Of a stretch of 64,000 nt of DNA, positions 24,426 to 36,900 are shown piece by piece. Source of the stretch: Rhynochetos jubatus (Eukaryota > Chordata > Aves > Eurypygiformes > Rhynochetidae). A program made the position numbers and the translations under genes. The DNA lies in contig CM050672.1 of NCBI GenBank assembly GCA_027574665.1, positions 5,874,001-5,938,000 of the forward strand. Reading direction: 5' to 3'. The notes under the pieces were generated by a model. The model searched no databases. It was not told the origin of the DNA and was given only the letters and a program-made list of their open reading frames with translations. Each line of letters begins with the position of its first letter. Positions within the stretch are counted from its first letter, which is position 1.

Positions 24426-27400
24426 AAAATATTCAAGACTTAACGAATTGACATGTCATCCTTGTGGAGGCCCATATTAATCTACGTATCATTCAATTTT
24501 TAGTTCACGTGACATAAAGGCAAGCGTACAGCCTTACGATGTGCTGTGATAGTGTATGCACTTGCCAGCTCTGATCAAATAACCGGGAGCCTCACACTGA
24601 ACGTGCTCTGTACGTCTCACTGGATGTACTACAGCGAGCTGGAACTCCGTCCTGCAGGAACAAACAATGCTTCCTTGTTTTCCATTCCCATGAGTCCGGT
24701 TGAACGTGCAGCTGTGGTGCATGCCCTTTTTGTTTGGCTAAAAATATGAAACATCCTTCGTTTTGATGAGAAGCTGGCAGTTAGCTCGTTGGTTGCATTC
24801 TAAAGCAAAAAGGGAGAGTTAATAGTGGTAATATGGGTCACTGTGTACATGTGCTCCTAGTTGCTATGCTGGCATCTTGATCTGACTTTGCCTTTTAGCT
24901 ATAGTGCAAGTTTCTGTGTGGGCTCTGTCAGATCTAATATTGCCTACAAGGATAGCTGAATTTATTATGCTACTTGTACCTCTCCTCATTCCTACCTGTG
25001 GTGACCTCTCTATTCTCCAGGTCTGGTGGCTGAATTCTTTAAAGTCTTTTATTCTTCTCTGTGGTCTTAGAGATATTGGAAAGTTGCTACAGATCTTTGC
25101 TATTGAAAGCAAAAAAACCCTTGTCTGGCTGTGGAAAGCTCTGGAAAGTTTACAGATCACTTACACCTAGGCAAGAAGCTGATGTTAAAGTTTCAATTTC
25201 TCTAATCAGGCTAGCCTGAAGGTGAGTCTCTTCATAAATTTGTTTCTGCTATCTGTAAGATCTTGGCGGTAAGTAATTTGGGCCTTACATAAATGAAAGA
25301 TACATGATCCATACTCTTAGGCTGTAAATCAAGGAATGTTGTATGGTTGCCGTATCTTTTCTTTGGACCTCCGCCTTAAACTAAATGCGATGGAGGGCAA
25401 GCTGTTGAGGAGTTAATGTGTACTAGTAATTCAAAGCAGCTCTGAGCATCAGACACTAACATATTGAGGGCTGAGCCTCAGGATGACTGAAATCTCTGTA
25501 ATCCAACAGCAAAATGTTGTTTCTTGAAGATACTGGACATATTGGGGGGTGGGTTCGACTTTGAACAGTAGATGTTTGACAGTACGGAGGGGCTGAGGCT
25601 AGAACTAAAGATTCGCAGAGACAGCAGGGCTTGGGATTACACAGACAGGGCTTGAGACGACTGGCTGTATTTATATGCAGCCATGCTGTGTACGGTTCTC
25701 TGCTCATCTAGTTGCACACTGTGACCAGTGGAGATGTTCAGAGTGCACACATGATGACAGGCTGGGTGACTTCTACATGACCGTCTGGTTTAAAGCTGCT
25801 TTTTGATTTAGTTTGATAAGGGGTGATCAATCATCTGAGGATGCTGCCTAGTCCCTATAACGCTGGAAGCAACAGGCTCGACATACTTGAATGTTTGTAG
25901 GTGGTGGAAACAGCATAATTAAATTTCTGTACCTTATCTCTACAAGGACAGGAAAAGGAATGTCCTAAGCATTCCATCCAAGAGGTCTAGGTCCCTGTAT
26001 TAGTGCTCAACTTCAACTCGCAGGGAATTTTCTTCCTCTGAGTCTTACATAAGTGGAATTTATTTGGTTATGGTAAATGGTTTCTCATTTCTCCTTTTGC
26101 CTTTTTCTCACTGGGGATTGCTCATGTGTTTTGTTTGACTTGGAGGGTAACCAGTGTTAAAGTGATCTTTTGTTGGCTTATTTCAGCCTCTAAAGATTAG
26201 TTGTCAGTTATCACCTTTGTACCATCGCTGGCAGAATGTCAGAGCCTGTCTCCTGCTTTCAGCTTCCTCCGTTGCCTGCTCCCCAGTCCTACGGTACTTT
26301 CAGAAGAAGATGGCACTGGCAATTATGTGCTACTGAATACGAGACATTCTTCTTCCTGTGGATGAGGCAAAGAAAAATACACCACCAGAAATCCTTGCCC
26401 AGTTGATAATTTTGAGTAGATAAAATAATTATTTGTAGAAGATTGTAATCAAGATGAAGGGAGAAGAGTGATAGAAGAGGGAAAGAATTTTAAGGTAAAA
26501 TGAGGAATTTCCTTTGTTTTATTTTCTGCCGTTATTTCTCCTCCTCTGTAGAGTACTTTGCCCAGTATTCCACTGGTAACAGGACAGTGCTGACAAATCG
26601 GTTTAGAAGACAGGCAGGCTCTCAGTTAATAGCATCGAACACCTCGTTTGGAAAGAAGGTGGCTTTTTTAATTTTCAAAGGATCCATACCCACATGCAGA
26701 ATAACGCACAATACAGTTTGAGTTAAGCTTGGGGCAAATATCTGGCATTTCTGTTCACAAGAGCACTTAGAAAATGAAGAATATCAAGTGCTGAAAAATG
26801 CGAGGAAGGGGCCGTGTTGATGTCTCAGAACATTATGAAAGAACAAGCAAACTAATTAGGCACTTGAAGGTTTTGCCTACAATTATCATAGGCCGTTGTT
26901 TGTCACTTCAGTGCAATCTGTTGAAGGTTTAAGTGGAATGTATGACTCGGATGTTAAGGTCTACATTTAAAACATCAAGGAGAAATCCTTTTGTATTCCT
27001 ATAATGGAGCATTCTTTTGCCAACTTCAAGACAGTGGAGTGGACTGTCAACTTGACTGTTACTTGACTGTCTTCTACCAACTTCACTATTCTCTGTCATC
27101 TTTAAAATCCATTGTTTCACAGTGTACACACGCTTAAATGCCTGCCTAATCTGACTCTCAAAAATGTACCTTGTGTTTGGTTTTGATTGTGTGGTCATCA
27201 TAGCCAAAGGTGTATGAAATATATTATTACGTCTACAGAGCCAAAATGTTCAGTTATGTCTTCAATTTGAAGTCTATGGTCAGGAGCCAACTGTGCTGTT
27301 TAAATAAGGTTTTTTTTTGTTGCCTGTTCTTTTGTTTGTTTGTTTAAGGAGGTGGTTTCTGTCCCAGTGAGATTACAGTGTAAAAGGGAGAGGACAGATA

Positions 27401-28129
27401 GCAGTTTCCCTTTACTTCCCAACAGCTTGTTTCAGTAATGAATGACACTATGCTGCTTAAAGTGAAAAGCAGTTCGTTCTAACTCTAAATGTAAGAATAT
27501 TTGCTGAATTTCTCTTCATGCAGTAGCATTTTCAGGTAAACACAACCCTCCCTCTCCTTGTAATCCAAGACTGGCTTCCCCTTCAAACATCCCGATTAAG
27601 TTGCTTCTAAAATGATTTAAAGAGAAAATTCCAGTTGGTGAAGCTTAAAATTAGAAGGTTACAAAATCAGAAACACACGTTGACAGGACTTGCCTAGAGA
27701 TAGAAAATTACCTCTTTCTCTCAAGTTACAGTAAAATTTCCCAGTTGTCTCTTCGTTCAGCGTGACGGGTCTCCTGCAAGACCCCGTGTGTCTGTTTTCA
27801 GCCCAGAAGTTCAATAATGGAAGAGTAGATTTAACAGCAAGCAAATCATCTACTTTTGAGTTTTAAGCAGGGTCGCTGGGACTCTGACCATGTCACCTGC
27901 ATTACCAAACCTTCCTTCCTTCCAATTCTGTTTTATGGCCACGGCTTTAATTTCTCCAGGAGTGCCTTTGTTTGTCTTTGGTACCTTGTCTAAGCAAGAG
28001 GGGTCAAACACTAAGCCAATTGCCCAGCCGTCAGTGTTCTATCTGTTCTTTACCCATGTGCTGCTTCCTAGTGACCTTCTTTTGAATTCAGTTTAGAATT
28101 TCCATGTTTATCTGCACTGTATTTACTGA
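24426..28129. other. Unique noncoding sequence
   Basis: No gene was found. Paired opposite-strand open frames of 88 and 98 codons at 24864-25170 overlap each other and lack any domain, so they are probably chance. The AT-rich part at 26750-26930 is CpG-poor and could be conserved. A (GTTT)n run lies near 27333-27348. A direct repeat of acttgactgt occurs at about 27050-27070. Confidence 0.6.
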
Positions 28130-28290
28130 CCTTTTACCCTAGCTTTTTCTGCTGTGAAGTATTATAAGCCATCTTGAAGTCCAAATACATTATGTCTGTT
28201 AGTCTGTCCCATCAGTTCTTATTGTGACTTTTTCACAGAACTTAATCAGATTTGTTCAGCATGACCTACTATCTCATGACTTCCCGTTGT
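28130..28290 (-). mobile_element. Ancient CR1-like LINE relic
   Basis: The plus strand has gaagtattataagcc, then a cttgaagtccaaatacatta segment, a degraded cttattgtgactttttcac segment, aacttaatcagatttgttc and agcatgacctact. This order (a tggaagtccaaatac block, then a catagaactc/agattagtcaggcatgac block) is that of the ORF2 part of old CR1/L3 elements read in reverse. The frame is lost. Boundaries are approximate, and it may run on to about 28420. Confidence 0.6.
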
Positions 28291-29666
28291 ACCTCTCCCT
28301 TTGCATGTGCCCCTTTATCATTTATGTCACTTACGTCCCTGTTGTAATGACTGCACCCAACATACAAATCCCTTTTCCTTCAGTGTTAGTCACCTTTGCT
28401 TCCCTTCTGTTTTCTGTACTGCTGCTAATGCTTCTTCCTCTGCTTCGCTAATTTTAATGTTTACCACTACTCCGTCTGCGTTACTTATTCCAGTCCAAGT
28501 CCAGCATGTATTAAGTGAATAGGATGTGTGTTGGTCCTGAACGCGTCGGTCCTGCTCTTTCTGAAGTGGGAGGAATTCAGTCTCTGTGTGTAACACACAT
28601 CAGATCCATCAAGATACTTTAAATGTCCTGACAGTCAGTGGCCAAGAGCAAACCCACATCCTGCTAGTTAATCTAAACATTCCTTAAGAGAGCTTTGCTC
28701 TTCTTAGTGAGGCTAAAAAAATCCGTATTTGCTGATTTAATGCAGTTTTCTAGTACATGGCACTCGGTGTTGGCACTTCAGTACAAGTCATTTCATCGAA
28801 GTGATCTTGAAAGGGGCTGTCAGGAGGTTCCACTTTTTTGCAAAGATGGTTGGAACATGAGAGCCCTCAGAACTTGGCACACCCGGTTCCCCTTGCTTCC
28901 CTTGCCCCAAGGAGGAGCAGCAGTGTAAAAGGAGATCTGCGGAGACACGGTCGGAAGGAGAGATGGTGGGAAGTGTAATGGTGGGAAGGTCTGGAGTGGA
29001 GCGGATCACGCCTGTTGAATCGGGTCTGTTAGTGAGTCTGGCTGTTCCCGTGCCCTTGCTCTTCTGTGTCTATTTAAATCTTCTGTTGTTGTTGATCCAG
29101 CTTTTCACCTCCTAAACCCCTGACTATGTTTCATGGGTTTATTTTTACAGCGGACAATACATTACAGAAGGACTCACTTTGCAGTGTAGTGAGTGCAGAA
29201 AGGCTGGATTTCTTCTCGTAGTTCACTGCGGGTTTGATCTTTTAGCAGTTATACGGACCCTAGTCGCACTGCCGCTGCATGAGCAACTACTGAAACACTC
29301 TGAGTAGGCATTTGCATGGAACAATGCATGCAGCATTGTTTTTAGGTTTGTTTGTCTATTTAAATAATTTCCTGAACAATTTTTGGTCTGAATTTTAAAC
29401 AGGGATTGTGTTACCTTTCCATGATAAGAGAGAGGGATTGGAGTTGTTTGCTCCCTGTTTAGGAATGCGGAATTCTTGTTCTATTGCTATTCACCTGCTT
29501 ATATAAATTCAAAAGTTTGTTTGATCATTAATCAGAGCTAACTTGCTAGTTTGCTAGTGGAACAGAAGTACAATGAAGAGTAGAACACAGCTCAAGCAAG
29601 ATTGATTTTTTTCTTAATTCTAGTGAGTAAAGCAGGTGTGTTTTGATCTTGGTGTTCTTTTCATTT

Positions 29667-29689
29667 GGGAGGGAGGGGGGTAGTGGGGG
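29667..29689 (+). other. G-quadruplex motif
   Basis: Four or more G runs of at least three (GGG, GGG, G6, G5) are separated by loops of one to four bases, which satisfies the usual intramolecular G4 pattern. It lies in unique sequence with no nearby gene. Confidence 0.6.
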
Positions 29690-30322
29690 CAGGAATGCAT
29701 AGGAGCCCTATTTCTCTGCACTTGCTATGGTCAAACACTGTTTGTCTTGTGCTTATGTCATTTTCTGTCTAGCATTCCATGAAAAAGGAATTATCTGAAA
29801 GAAGTAGCCATAATAGTGACCATTATGAAGGAAATCCTCATAATTTCTTCCACTGCCTGCACCAGTATTTGCTAGACAAAGTAACAGGGAACTGAAGTTA
29901 CTATTTTTGGCTACTGAGTGCTAAATGTAGATATGATTTGACAGCAATTGCCTATTCCTCCGTACCATCCGTTGTGATGCTTTGTTGCTCATTTATATAG
30001 GTTTGGTTTGTAAGAAGGTGCGTTTAACAGAAAATTAGTCAACCTCGACTCTCAGAGCTTATTTGTAGTACATTTGTGAACAGCTACTCTTGAGTTGATG
30101 GATTACAGAGAGATGCAAAATCTGGAGTACTTCCCCCTCTGAGGCACTGCTGATCATTAAAAACTTCCCTAGAATGTACAGAAAGCCATCTGCGGTAACA
30201 CAAAGTCTTTAGAATCTGCCAAATCAGAGCATTTACCGTAGAGCTCGTCCAGAAACCTCGTAGAAGCCAGCGTAGGTTGTGGACAAGTTGCTCTGAGTAT
30301 GAAGCCCCTTCTCTTTGCAAAC

Positions 30323-30371
30323 AAAAAAGGAAAAAGGGAAAAAAGAAGGGGGAGAGGGGGAAGAGAAAGGG
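30323..30371. repeat. 49-bp uninterrupted purine tract
   Basis: Forty-nine consecutive A or G bases run from A-rich at the left to G-rich at the right. Such polypurine-polypyrimidine tracts can adopt triplex (H-DNA) structure. The minus frame that reads through it as a Leu/Pro/Phe-rich peptide (30169-30471) is a by-product and not a gene. Confidence 0.8.
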
Positions 30372-32832
30372 TAAGTGGGCGATGCAAGCCTAAGGTAGGA
30401 CTGACAACAGGCAGGATCAGAGCAACAATGGATTGCCTTTGAGAAAACAAGGTTTTGATTTTTCTCACCACTTACAGAGGGACGGAGTGATCTTTGCCAT
30501 GGTTGTTATGCAAAAGGAAATTAGAAAATAGTGACATGATAGGAATTGGAGTTTAATATAGGATTCTTATTATAAATCAAATGAAAATCTGGGAATATTT
30601 CCTCAGTTAAAGCATCTGGCACAAATTTTACAGACCGTAGCAGTGCTGTCCCTCCCAGCCAAGAGTCATTTCTCTTTGGGGAATGGTGGATAAATGTTGA
30701 GGGTGGAGGAAATCATCTTATCTAAGCTCGGGAATGGAAGCATCTGCCTGGAAATCTATAATTGCTACATTTTGGCCCTTTCTCCTAGATGAGGCTTAAC
30801 ATGCCATTTGCTCCAGGTTGTTGGCAAGCCTTCATAAACTGCAGACAAATGAGGATGTTTGCTCTGAGAGTTTGTGTTGCCTTTTGAGTGTTTCTCTATT
30901 TGACCTACTGTATTTGCTTTTAGCTCTATTTTTAGAGTTCTTTCTAGCATGGCCTTTGCATAGTGGTTCTGTGGTCTTACAGACTTTTTCTTTTCTGGCT
31001 GCTTTCTGTGTTAAACTAGCAAGATGCTCTTACAGCTTTTTGGTTAATCTGATTTGGAATACATGTTTCTTCCTAAAAATGCCCCCAGAGGAAGGCAGAT
31101 TGTTGGACAATGCCGTTCAGAGGAATTCAGCTTATTTCACTTCATCCAACTGCAAGACAATCTAAAAATAAACAGTTAAAAAATAAACGATAGTGCCAAT
31201 GATTCTATGTATTAGATCTTACCATTTTTGTCTGATTGATCAGTCAGTATGCAAATAGATGTTTCTGCATTTGGAATTTTTCTGCCTTGTTTGATTTTTG
31301 TATTAGAGAGGGTAACCTTGGAGTGAAAAAAGTGACTTTCCAAATGCTTCTGTACCACAGACAGAAGAAAAGAGACAAATCATGGAAATAGGTGAAGTAG
31401 GGTAGTCTAGAACGTGCATTAGTGAACACTGTGTGTTGAAACAGTTCAGACTTTTAAGCAAGTAGAATAAATACAGATTTTTAGATTGCAGTTATAAATC
31501 TAGGAGGGTAAGTGGAGTTGTTTGTTTGTTTTCCTCTCAGTACAGGACAAGTAGTGCTACAAGAAAAGCCCAATTGAAGTTGACAGGTCAGAGGAGGTGA
31601 TGGGAAATGGTTTAGAGGAGGTTCCTTTGGCCACAGATTCTACAGGAATATGTGCAGAACTGGGGAGTTAACTGCACAAGACTTTGCCTCAAAAACATGT
31701 CTAATTTCATTTTTAAAACCCTTCCAGTGGAGGTGAAACTGTCTTGTATCTGTGTATTATTTAACCCCAGGAGGGTTTCATAATGGACATCAAAATAGAT
31801 GAGTTGTGACAGGCACTTCCTGAAGTCTGCAGTAGCCGTTCACACTCGGGGATCCAGTGACCAGCACAGTTGCAGTGAACTTCAAGTATTTCTTTTCAGG
31901 TGTCTGGGCAGGATATGTTCGGTGCCAGTGAGAAGGTTGGATCATTATGCAAACATCTTGCGCTTCAAACAAACAAATAACCCCCAAACCAGCCCACTAA
32001 ACCCCCTCTCCTTTTAATTTGTCAACTGAAACGTAGACTACATGCACATTAGACACAATTGGAATATATGAGAGGAGAACAATAGTATTTAGTAACTGCA
32101 CCTTGCAGCCCAGAATCCAGTGGGCAGATTAGCGAAGCTGTGAGTACGTGTCGCATCTGCTGAGTTGTAGTCTTCAAACTGATCTCATGCTGGAAGCGTT
32201 GCAAAGTCTAAGTCATTTCAAGACTTCTTTCTCAGTTCTCTGGCTGTGCTTGTTTCTTTCCTTGAGATGCTTATAGTCTTTCTCCAGACCTGTCAATAAA
32301 TACTATATCCATGTTGATATTTCTCTGGAATTTGATGATTTGGTGTATGGGTTGGTCCTTTTTTCATGTTGCCTTTTTCAGCACATCTTACTAAAAAAGT
32401 GGAATTTTCTGCCAGAATTTTGCCTAATTCTGGACTGTAGGTTTTTAGGTCGACTGGTGGGAGGGGTGTTTTTCTTCCTTTTGCCTTCTTTTTTTAAATT
32501 TTCTTCCATGTATTTCCTTTCTTTATTGTTCTTCAATGGTTAGTTCAATAAGCAATGGGAACTGTCTTATCCACATAGTAGTTGTATCTGTTTCCAAGGA
32601 ATTTCAGCTCCCTCTCATGAGGTGATTAATGAACAACTTGACAGTTCCTTTACAATTCTAGAAGCATTTCTGGGTTGCTATGGTGTGTTGATACTGTTTA
32701 AGATCTCGTTCTTTTAAAACTCATGTCAGCTGTGTGTGTTACTATTCCAGACGCTGCCTACCAATCACCGTGATATTCCAGTGCCAAGATCTGTGTCCCA
32801 TTGCAACTGTGAATAATGAAGCTGCGGTGATT

Positions 32833-33915
32833 CACACACACAGACACACACAGTGTCAGGGGTTGGAAGGGATCTCTAGAGATCATCTAGTCCAACCCCC
32901 TGCCAGAGCAGGATCCCCCAGAGCAGATCACACAGGAACAAGTCCAGGGGCTTTGGAAAGGCTCCAGGGAAGGAGACTCCCCCCTCTCTGGGCAGCCTGT
33001 CCCAGGGCTCTGGCACCCTCACAGGGCAGAAGGGTTTCCTCATGTTCAGGTTGGACCTTCTGTGCTCCAGTTGATGGCCATGGCCCCTCGTCCTGTCACT
33101 GGACACCCCTGAGCAGAGCCTGGCCCCCTCCTCCTGACACCCCCCCTTTAGATATTGATCAGCATTGATCAGATCCCCCTCAGCCTCCTCTTCTCCCAGC
33201 TGAACAGCCCCAGCTCTCCCAGCCTTCCCTCACATGGAAGGTGCTCCAGGCCCTTCCCCATCGCAGTGGCCCTGCACTGGGCCCTCTCCAGCAGCTCCTT
33301 GTCCTTCTGGAGCTGAGGAGCCCAGAACTGGACACAGCACCCCAGGGGAGGCCTCCCCAGCACAGAGTAGAGGGGGAGGAGAACTCCCCTTGACCTATGG
33401 CCACGCTCTCCTTAACTCACCCCAGGGTGCCGTTGGTCTTCTTGGCCGCGAGGGCACACTGCTGGCTCATGGTCATCCTGTTGTCCACTAGGACTCCAAG
33501 GTCCTTTTCCCCAGAGCTGCCCTCCAAGAGAACAGCCCTCAGCCTGTACTGATCCATGGGGCTGTTCCTCCCCCGGTGCAGCACTTCACTCTTGCCCTTA
33601 CTGAATTGCATTAGATTTCTCCCTGCCCAGTTCTCCAGCCTGTCCAGGTCATGCTGGACGGCAGCCCGGCCTTCTGGCATGGCAGCCACTCCTCCCAGTT
33701 TGGTGTGGTCAGCAAACTCACTGAGAGGCCATCCCATCCTTTCATCCAGGTCATTGATGGATATATGGAATAGGGCTGGACCCAGCACTGACCCCTGGGG
33801 GATGCCACTGGCCACAGGCCTCCAACTAGACTCTGCCCCATTGACCACAGCTCTCTGAGCTCTTTCCTTCAGCCAGTTCCCAACCCACCTCACCGCCCAG
33901 TGGTCCAGTCCGCAT
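32833..33915 (-). mobile_element. CR1 LINE with the 3' part of ORF2
   Basis: This is the largest element in the window at about 1.1 kb. It is 5'-truncated near 33911-33915 and runs on the minus strand to its 3' end at left. The 3' end shows gggttggaagggatctc, gatcatctagtccaaccccc and cagagcaggatcccccagag on the plus strand. The terminal octamer repeats are replaced by an (AC)n tract at 32833-32853 (TG-rich on the element strand). The body encodes the C-terminal third of the reverse-transcriptase ORF, described separately. The fragment at 60015-60115 matches its last 100 bases closely, so both belong to one subfamily. Confidence 0.95.
32893..33911 (-). pseudogene. CR1 ORF2 reverse-transcriptase pseudogene (C-terminal part)
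   Basis: ORF2 of CR1 encodes an endonuclease plus reverse transcriptase that copies the element RNA at the target site. Here only the RT palm onward is present. The longest open piece (33417-33956, 179 codons) holds the block GIPQGSVLGP at residues 51-60 (about 33806-33777), diagnostic of non-LTR RTs, and the catalytic FADD box at residues 81-84 (33716-33705), here FADH, so one active-site aspartate is lost. A TGA stop at 33417-33419 ends this piece. Homology continues in a second frame (33363-33169, with CVQFWAPQ) and a third (33106-32876, with a SDRTRGHG segment). At least two frameshifts and one nonsense change make it inactive. The first few codons upstream of about 33911 are flanking DNA. 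Confidence 0.92.
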
Positions 33916-36900
33916 GATTCTTCTTCATCGGTTGTTAGAATAGCTGTTGTTAACATGGTGGTGTCAAATAATCTTTCTGCTTAGATGTGAATTAGACACT
34001 ACCTGCAGGAAGGACGGTGCTTCTGTACGGATGTTACAGGCAGTCTTTCTTTTCATTGTTTTGTTTGAACATGCTCTCCTGTAATAAGTAAGGGCACATG
34101 CTCCTCTGCAATGTTTGTTTGTCATGGTGCTCTTGTATGTTTTTCTCCACCACATTTTCTGCTTTCCCTTTTTCCCCTGCCCTTCAGTGCTGCCTTCCAT
34201 TCTTTTGAGTATCAGGTCTTTTCTGAGAAGTTGGTGGATTCTGTATCTGAGAAGAACAATGAAACTTATGTTTGAAGGCTGAGGGACAAAATGCATTGCT
34301 GATATGAACTCGGAAAAAAATCTGGGAGGCGTGAGATGCTCTGTCTGCTGCCTTTCGAGGGGCTGCTCATGGCAGGTTTCTCAAAACAGTTACCAGTGGG
34401 TTCCCAAACTGTCAGCAAACGGTACTTGAGCTGCACAGTAATCTGTGGGAAGTTAGTCACCCTTTTTTCCCAGAATCTGAAGAGAATTGAATATGTAAAC
34501 CTGGAACAATCCTATCAAAGATGATCTCAGTTCTGCAGCTGGCACCTTCCAGTTCCATGACAACATTTCTTTAGTTATTTTTTGTCTTCAGAGCTAACAC
34601 AGTATTAGTTTCATGTGTCGGGGCCCACTTAATATGCAGTGGAGAAACAGAACTGCAAAGAATGTAAGATAAGGTGAGAATGTTGAATATTTATTTTTCA
34701 TTGTTGGAGGGTATTTTCCCTGTGATTCACGTTAGCTTGAAACTCCAACTCCTATTTAGACAGCAACGACTTAAAGGAACATAACAGATTATACCAGTTC
34801 TGTGGACTTTCCACAGGAAAAACAACTTTTGAAGCCTCTGTGAGAACTGTTACTTGGCAAAGGTTCTTAGAACCTTATAAATAAATGTTCCTTTTTTTCT
34901 CTTCTCTCTTAATAGAGGACGATCTACTGTAGGCTTTTTTTTGTTACACAGGGTAAGGTTTGATTAAATAACCAGCTTCTATACTTTTAGAGGAGCAGCT
35001 TGTAACTTAGTGCTTTCCTCTTCAGGTTTTAGTGTGATTGTCATTCTTGTGGACATGAGTTTGGGTCATGCGCTGAGATCACTCCAGAAGCCTTACTTCC
35101 CTCAGTGGTCCCTGGGTGATCATTTAGCTTCAGGATGGCTCTTTGAGGACCAATCCTATTTTCTGCTTGCACTACCCGAAGAGATGTGTCTTGCTTTGAC
35201 ATAGGTAAACCATTTCCACCCTTAGAGGATATTTATTGTAAGGTCAGTTAAAGCGATATGCTAATGGTCTTTACAGAAAACCTTCCTGGATTCATTTTCT
35301 AGGTGCCATATCTGGAAGAAGTGCACCTATTTCTGGAAGAAGCCTGCATCAGAGTGCACCTATTTATCTTTACTTTCCCAGTTTGTCAGGCCCTGCTGAT
35401 CTGCCCATTTTTTTTTGCCTCTTACTTTCCTGCTACACTCTTCCCAGTTTGTTGTCCTCTTATATTTTAATGTCCTCTTTGGTCTCTCTTTTCTCAGTCT
35501 TGCCAGTGCAGCTGTGTCAACAAAGTTATGAGCACATATTTCCCTCTGTACAGTTACAAACCTGGTTATTGTTGTAGTGAGGTGGTTCACTACCAACTCT
35601 CAACAGCTTCTTCTCATCGTGTCTTCCACAGGTAACTCGGCGTACAGACGCCTGTACACACATCATGAATGATGCTGTAGATACTTTTGTTTGTCACGGC
35701 TCTTAAATATATTTGAAATCTGAAATGATGCAAACAAACTTGGTATGGATTCTGGCACAACTTACAGAAGTTTACTCGTGGTTATCAGTGGATATGTGTA
35801 TACTAGGTTAATCTGTTAAAGCATTCTTGAGACCCTGGACGTGTAAACATGAAAGGTCAGTCTTTGTTTCACTTGTCCCTGTCACATACCGTTATTTTGG
35901 CTTTAGGCACACTTATCAGAATAGAGTAAGTGAAGCTTGAACAGTTGTTGGTATTGTCATACCTGATCTGCGGGTAAATGCTGTCTCCAGTCAACAGATG
36001 CCCTCGACGGCTAAGCTCAGTATTAGTAATCACACCGCCGTTTAGAAAATGTTCTTAGATACTGTTTCAGCTGGCAGAAGGTTCAGTAGGCTGGAGAAGC
36101 GAAGCATGTGTCGTCTTTCTCAAGACATGGAGTATAGCCGGGTTTTATTTTTTTAGCAACGGGCAGCCGTTTGGTTTATTTTAAATCTGTGTTAATCAAT
36201 TAGATGAGCCAAGGGCTGTTTTGTAGTTTTTCTTTGCATTTACACTTCTTAGGATTTCTGTCTATGTGGAATCCATATATGCTTTTCCTTCAGACTTCTT
36301 GCTGCCCTCTCAGTTTCCAGTGGGCAGAGTGACAGAACCCTTTCCTCCAGTTCAGCGTGAGATTGATTACGCTGGGTGTTCAGGGGACTGTTTGTGTCTC
36401 CAGGCGTAAATTCTGCCCTGCGTTTTCCAGCGCTGCTGCTTTTGCCGCTGTGCTGCAGCAGTGACAGCGCGGGGCAGGGCTTGGCGTGTCATGCATGCAG
36501 CCGTATGTCACAACAAATGGCTTTACAAAACCTACTGATATGATCCACAAGGCAGAATTTCTGTGTTGTGGAGCTTCTTCCTGGGAAGGAGATCTGGCCA
36601 TTGCATCTGGGCTGGAACAGAAAATACAAGCCTACCGGTTGCTGTCATAGCACTTGGGAAGTCAGAGGAGAAAATAGGGAAGTTTCTTTCTCTTTTTAAT
36701 GATTGACCACTTTTTGTTCTACCGTTATATTTATTATTTATGGTGATAGCACACTAAGAAATATTGTTGAGGGGGGAGGGGGAAGAGGCAAACGTTTTAA
36801 AAAAGTGTTCTTATTCTTACTGGCTTTGCAAAAGCCAATGTTGGAGCATCTCTGTACGCTTTGACACTCTGGTTTTCTTATCTAGGGCTCATTAGTACTT

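Larger units (their letters stand above)
28291..32832. other. Unique noncoding sequence
   Basis: No gene or clear repeat was recognised. Open frames reach 115 codons (30818-31165 plus) but are hydrophobic, T-rich translations typical of chance frames in pyrimidine-rich DNA. Structure-prone tracts are the G4 motif at 29667-29689 and the purine run at 30323-30371. The sequence from about 30800 to 31160 is pyrimidine-rich and might hide an old LINE. Confidence 0.6.

Noticed and set aside
25545-25560. ggttcgact considered as a tRNA B box
   Set aside because: No A box or cloverleaf stems lie at the right spacing. No tRNA gene was found anywhere by eye.
30818-31165. 115-codon plus frame with a hydrophobic translation, considered as a membrane protein exon
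   Set aside because: Hydrophobicity follows from T-rich DNA; no signal peptide layout, splice sites or family were recognised.
32833-32853. AC-rich array considered as a stand-alone microsatellite
   Set aside because: It is joined to the CR1 3' end and is more simply its tail.
32734-33168. 144-codon plus-strand open frame
   Set aside because: Antisense of the CR1 ORF2 region at 32833-33915.
36395-36485. GC-rich segment considered as a promoter CpG island
   Set aside because: Too short, with few CpGs and no exon nearby.
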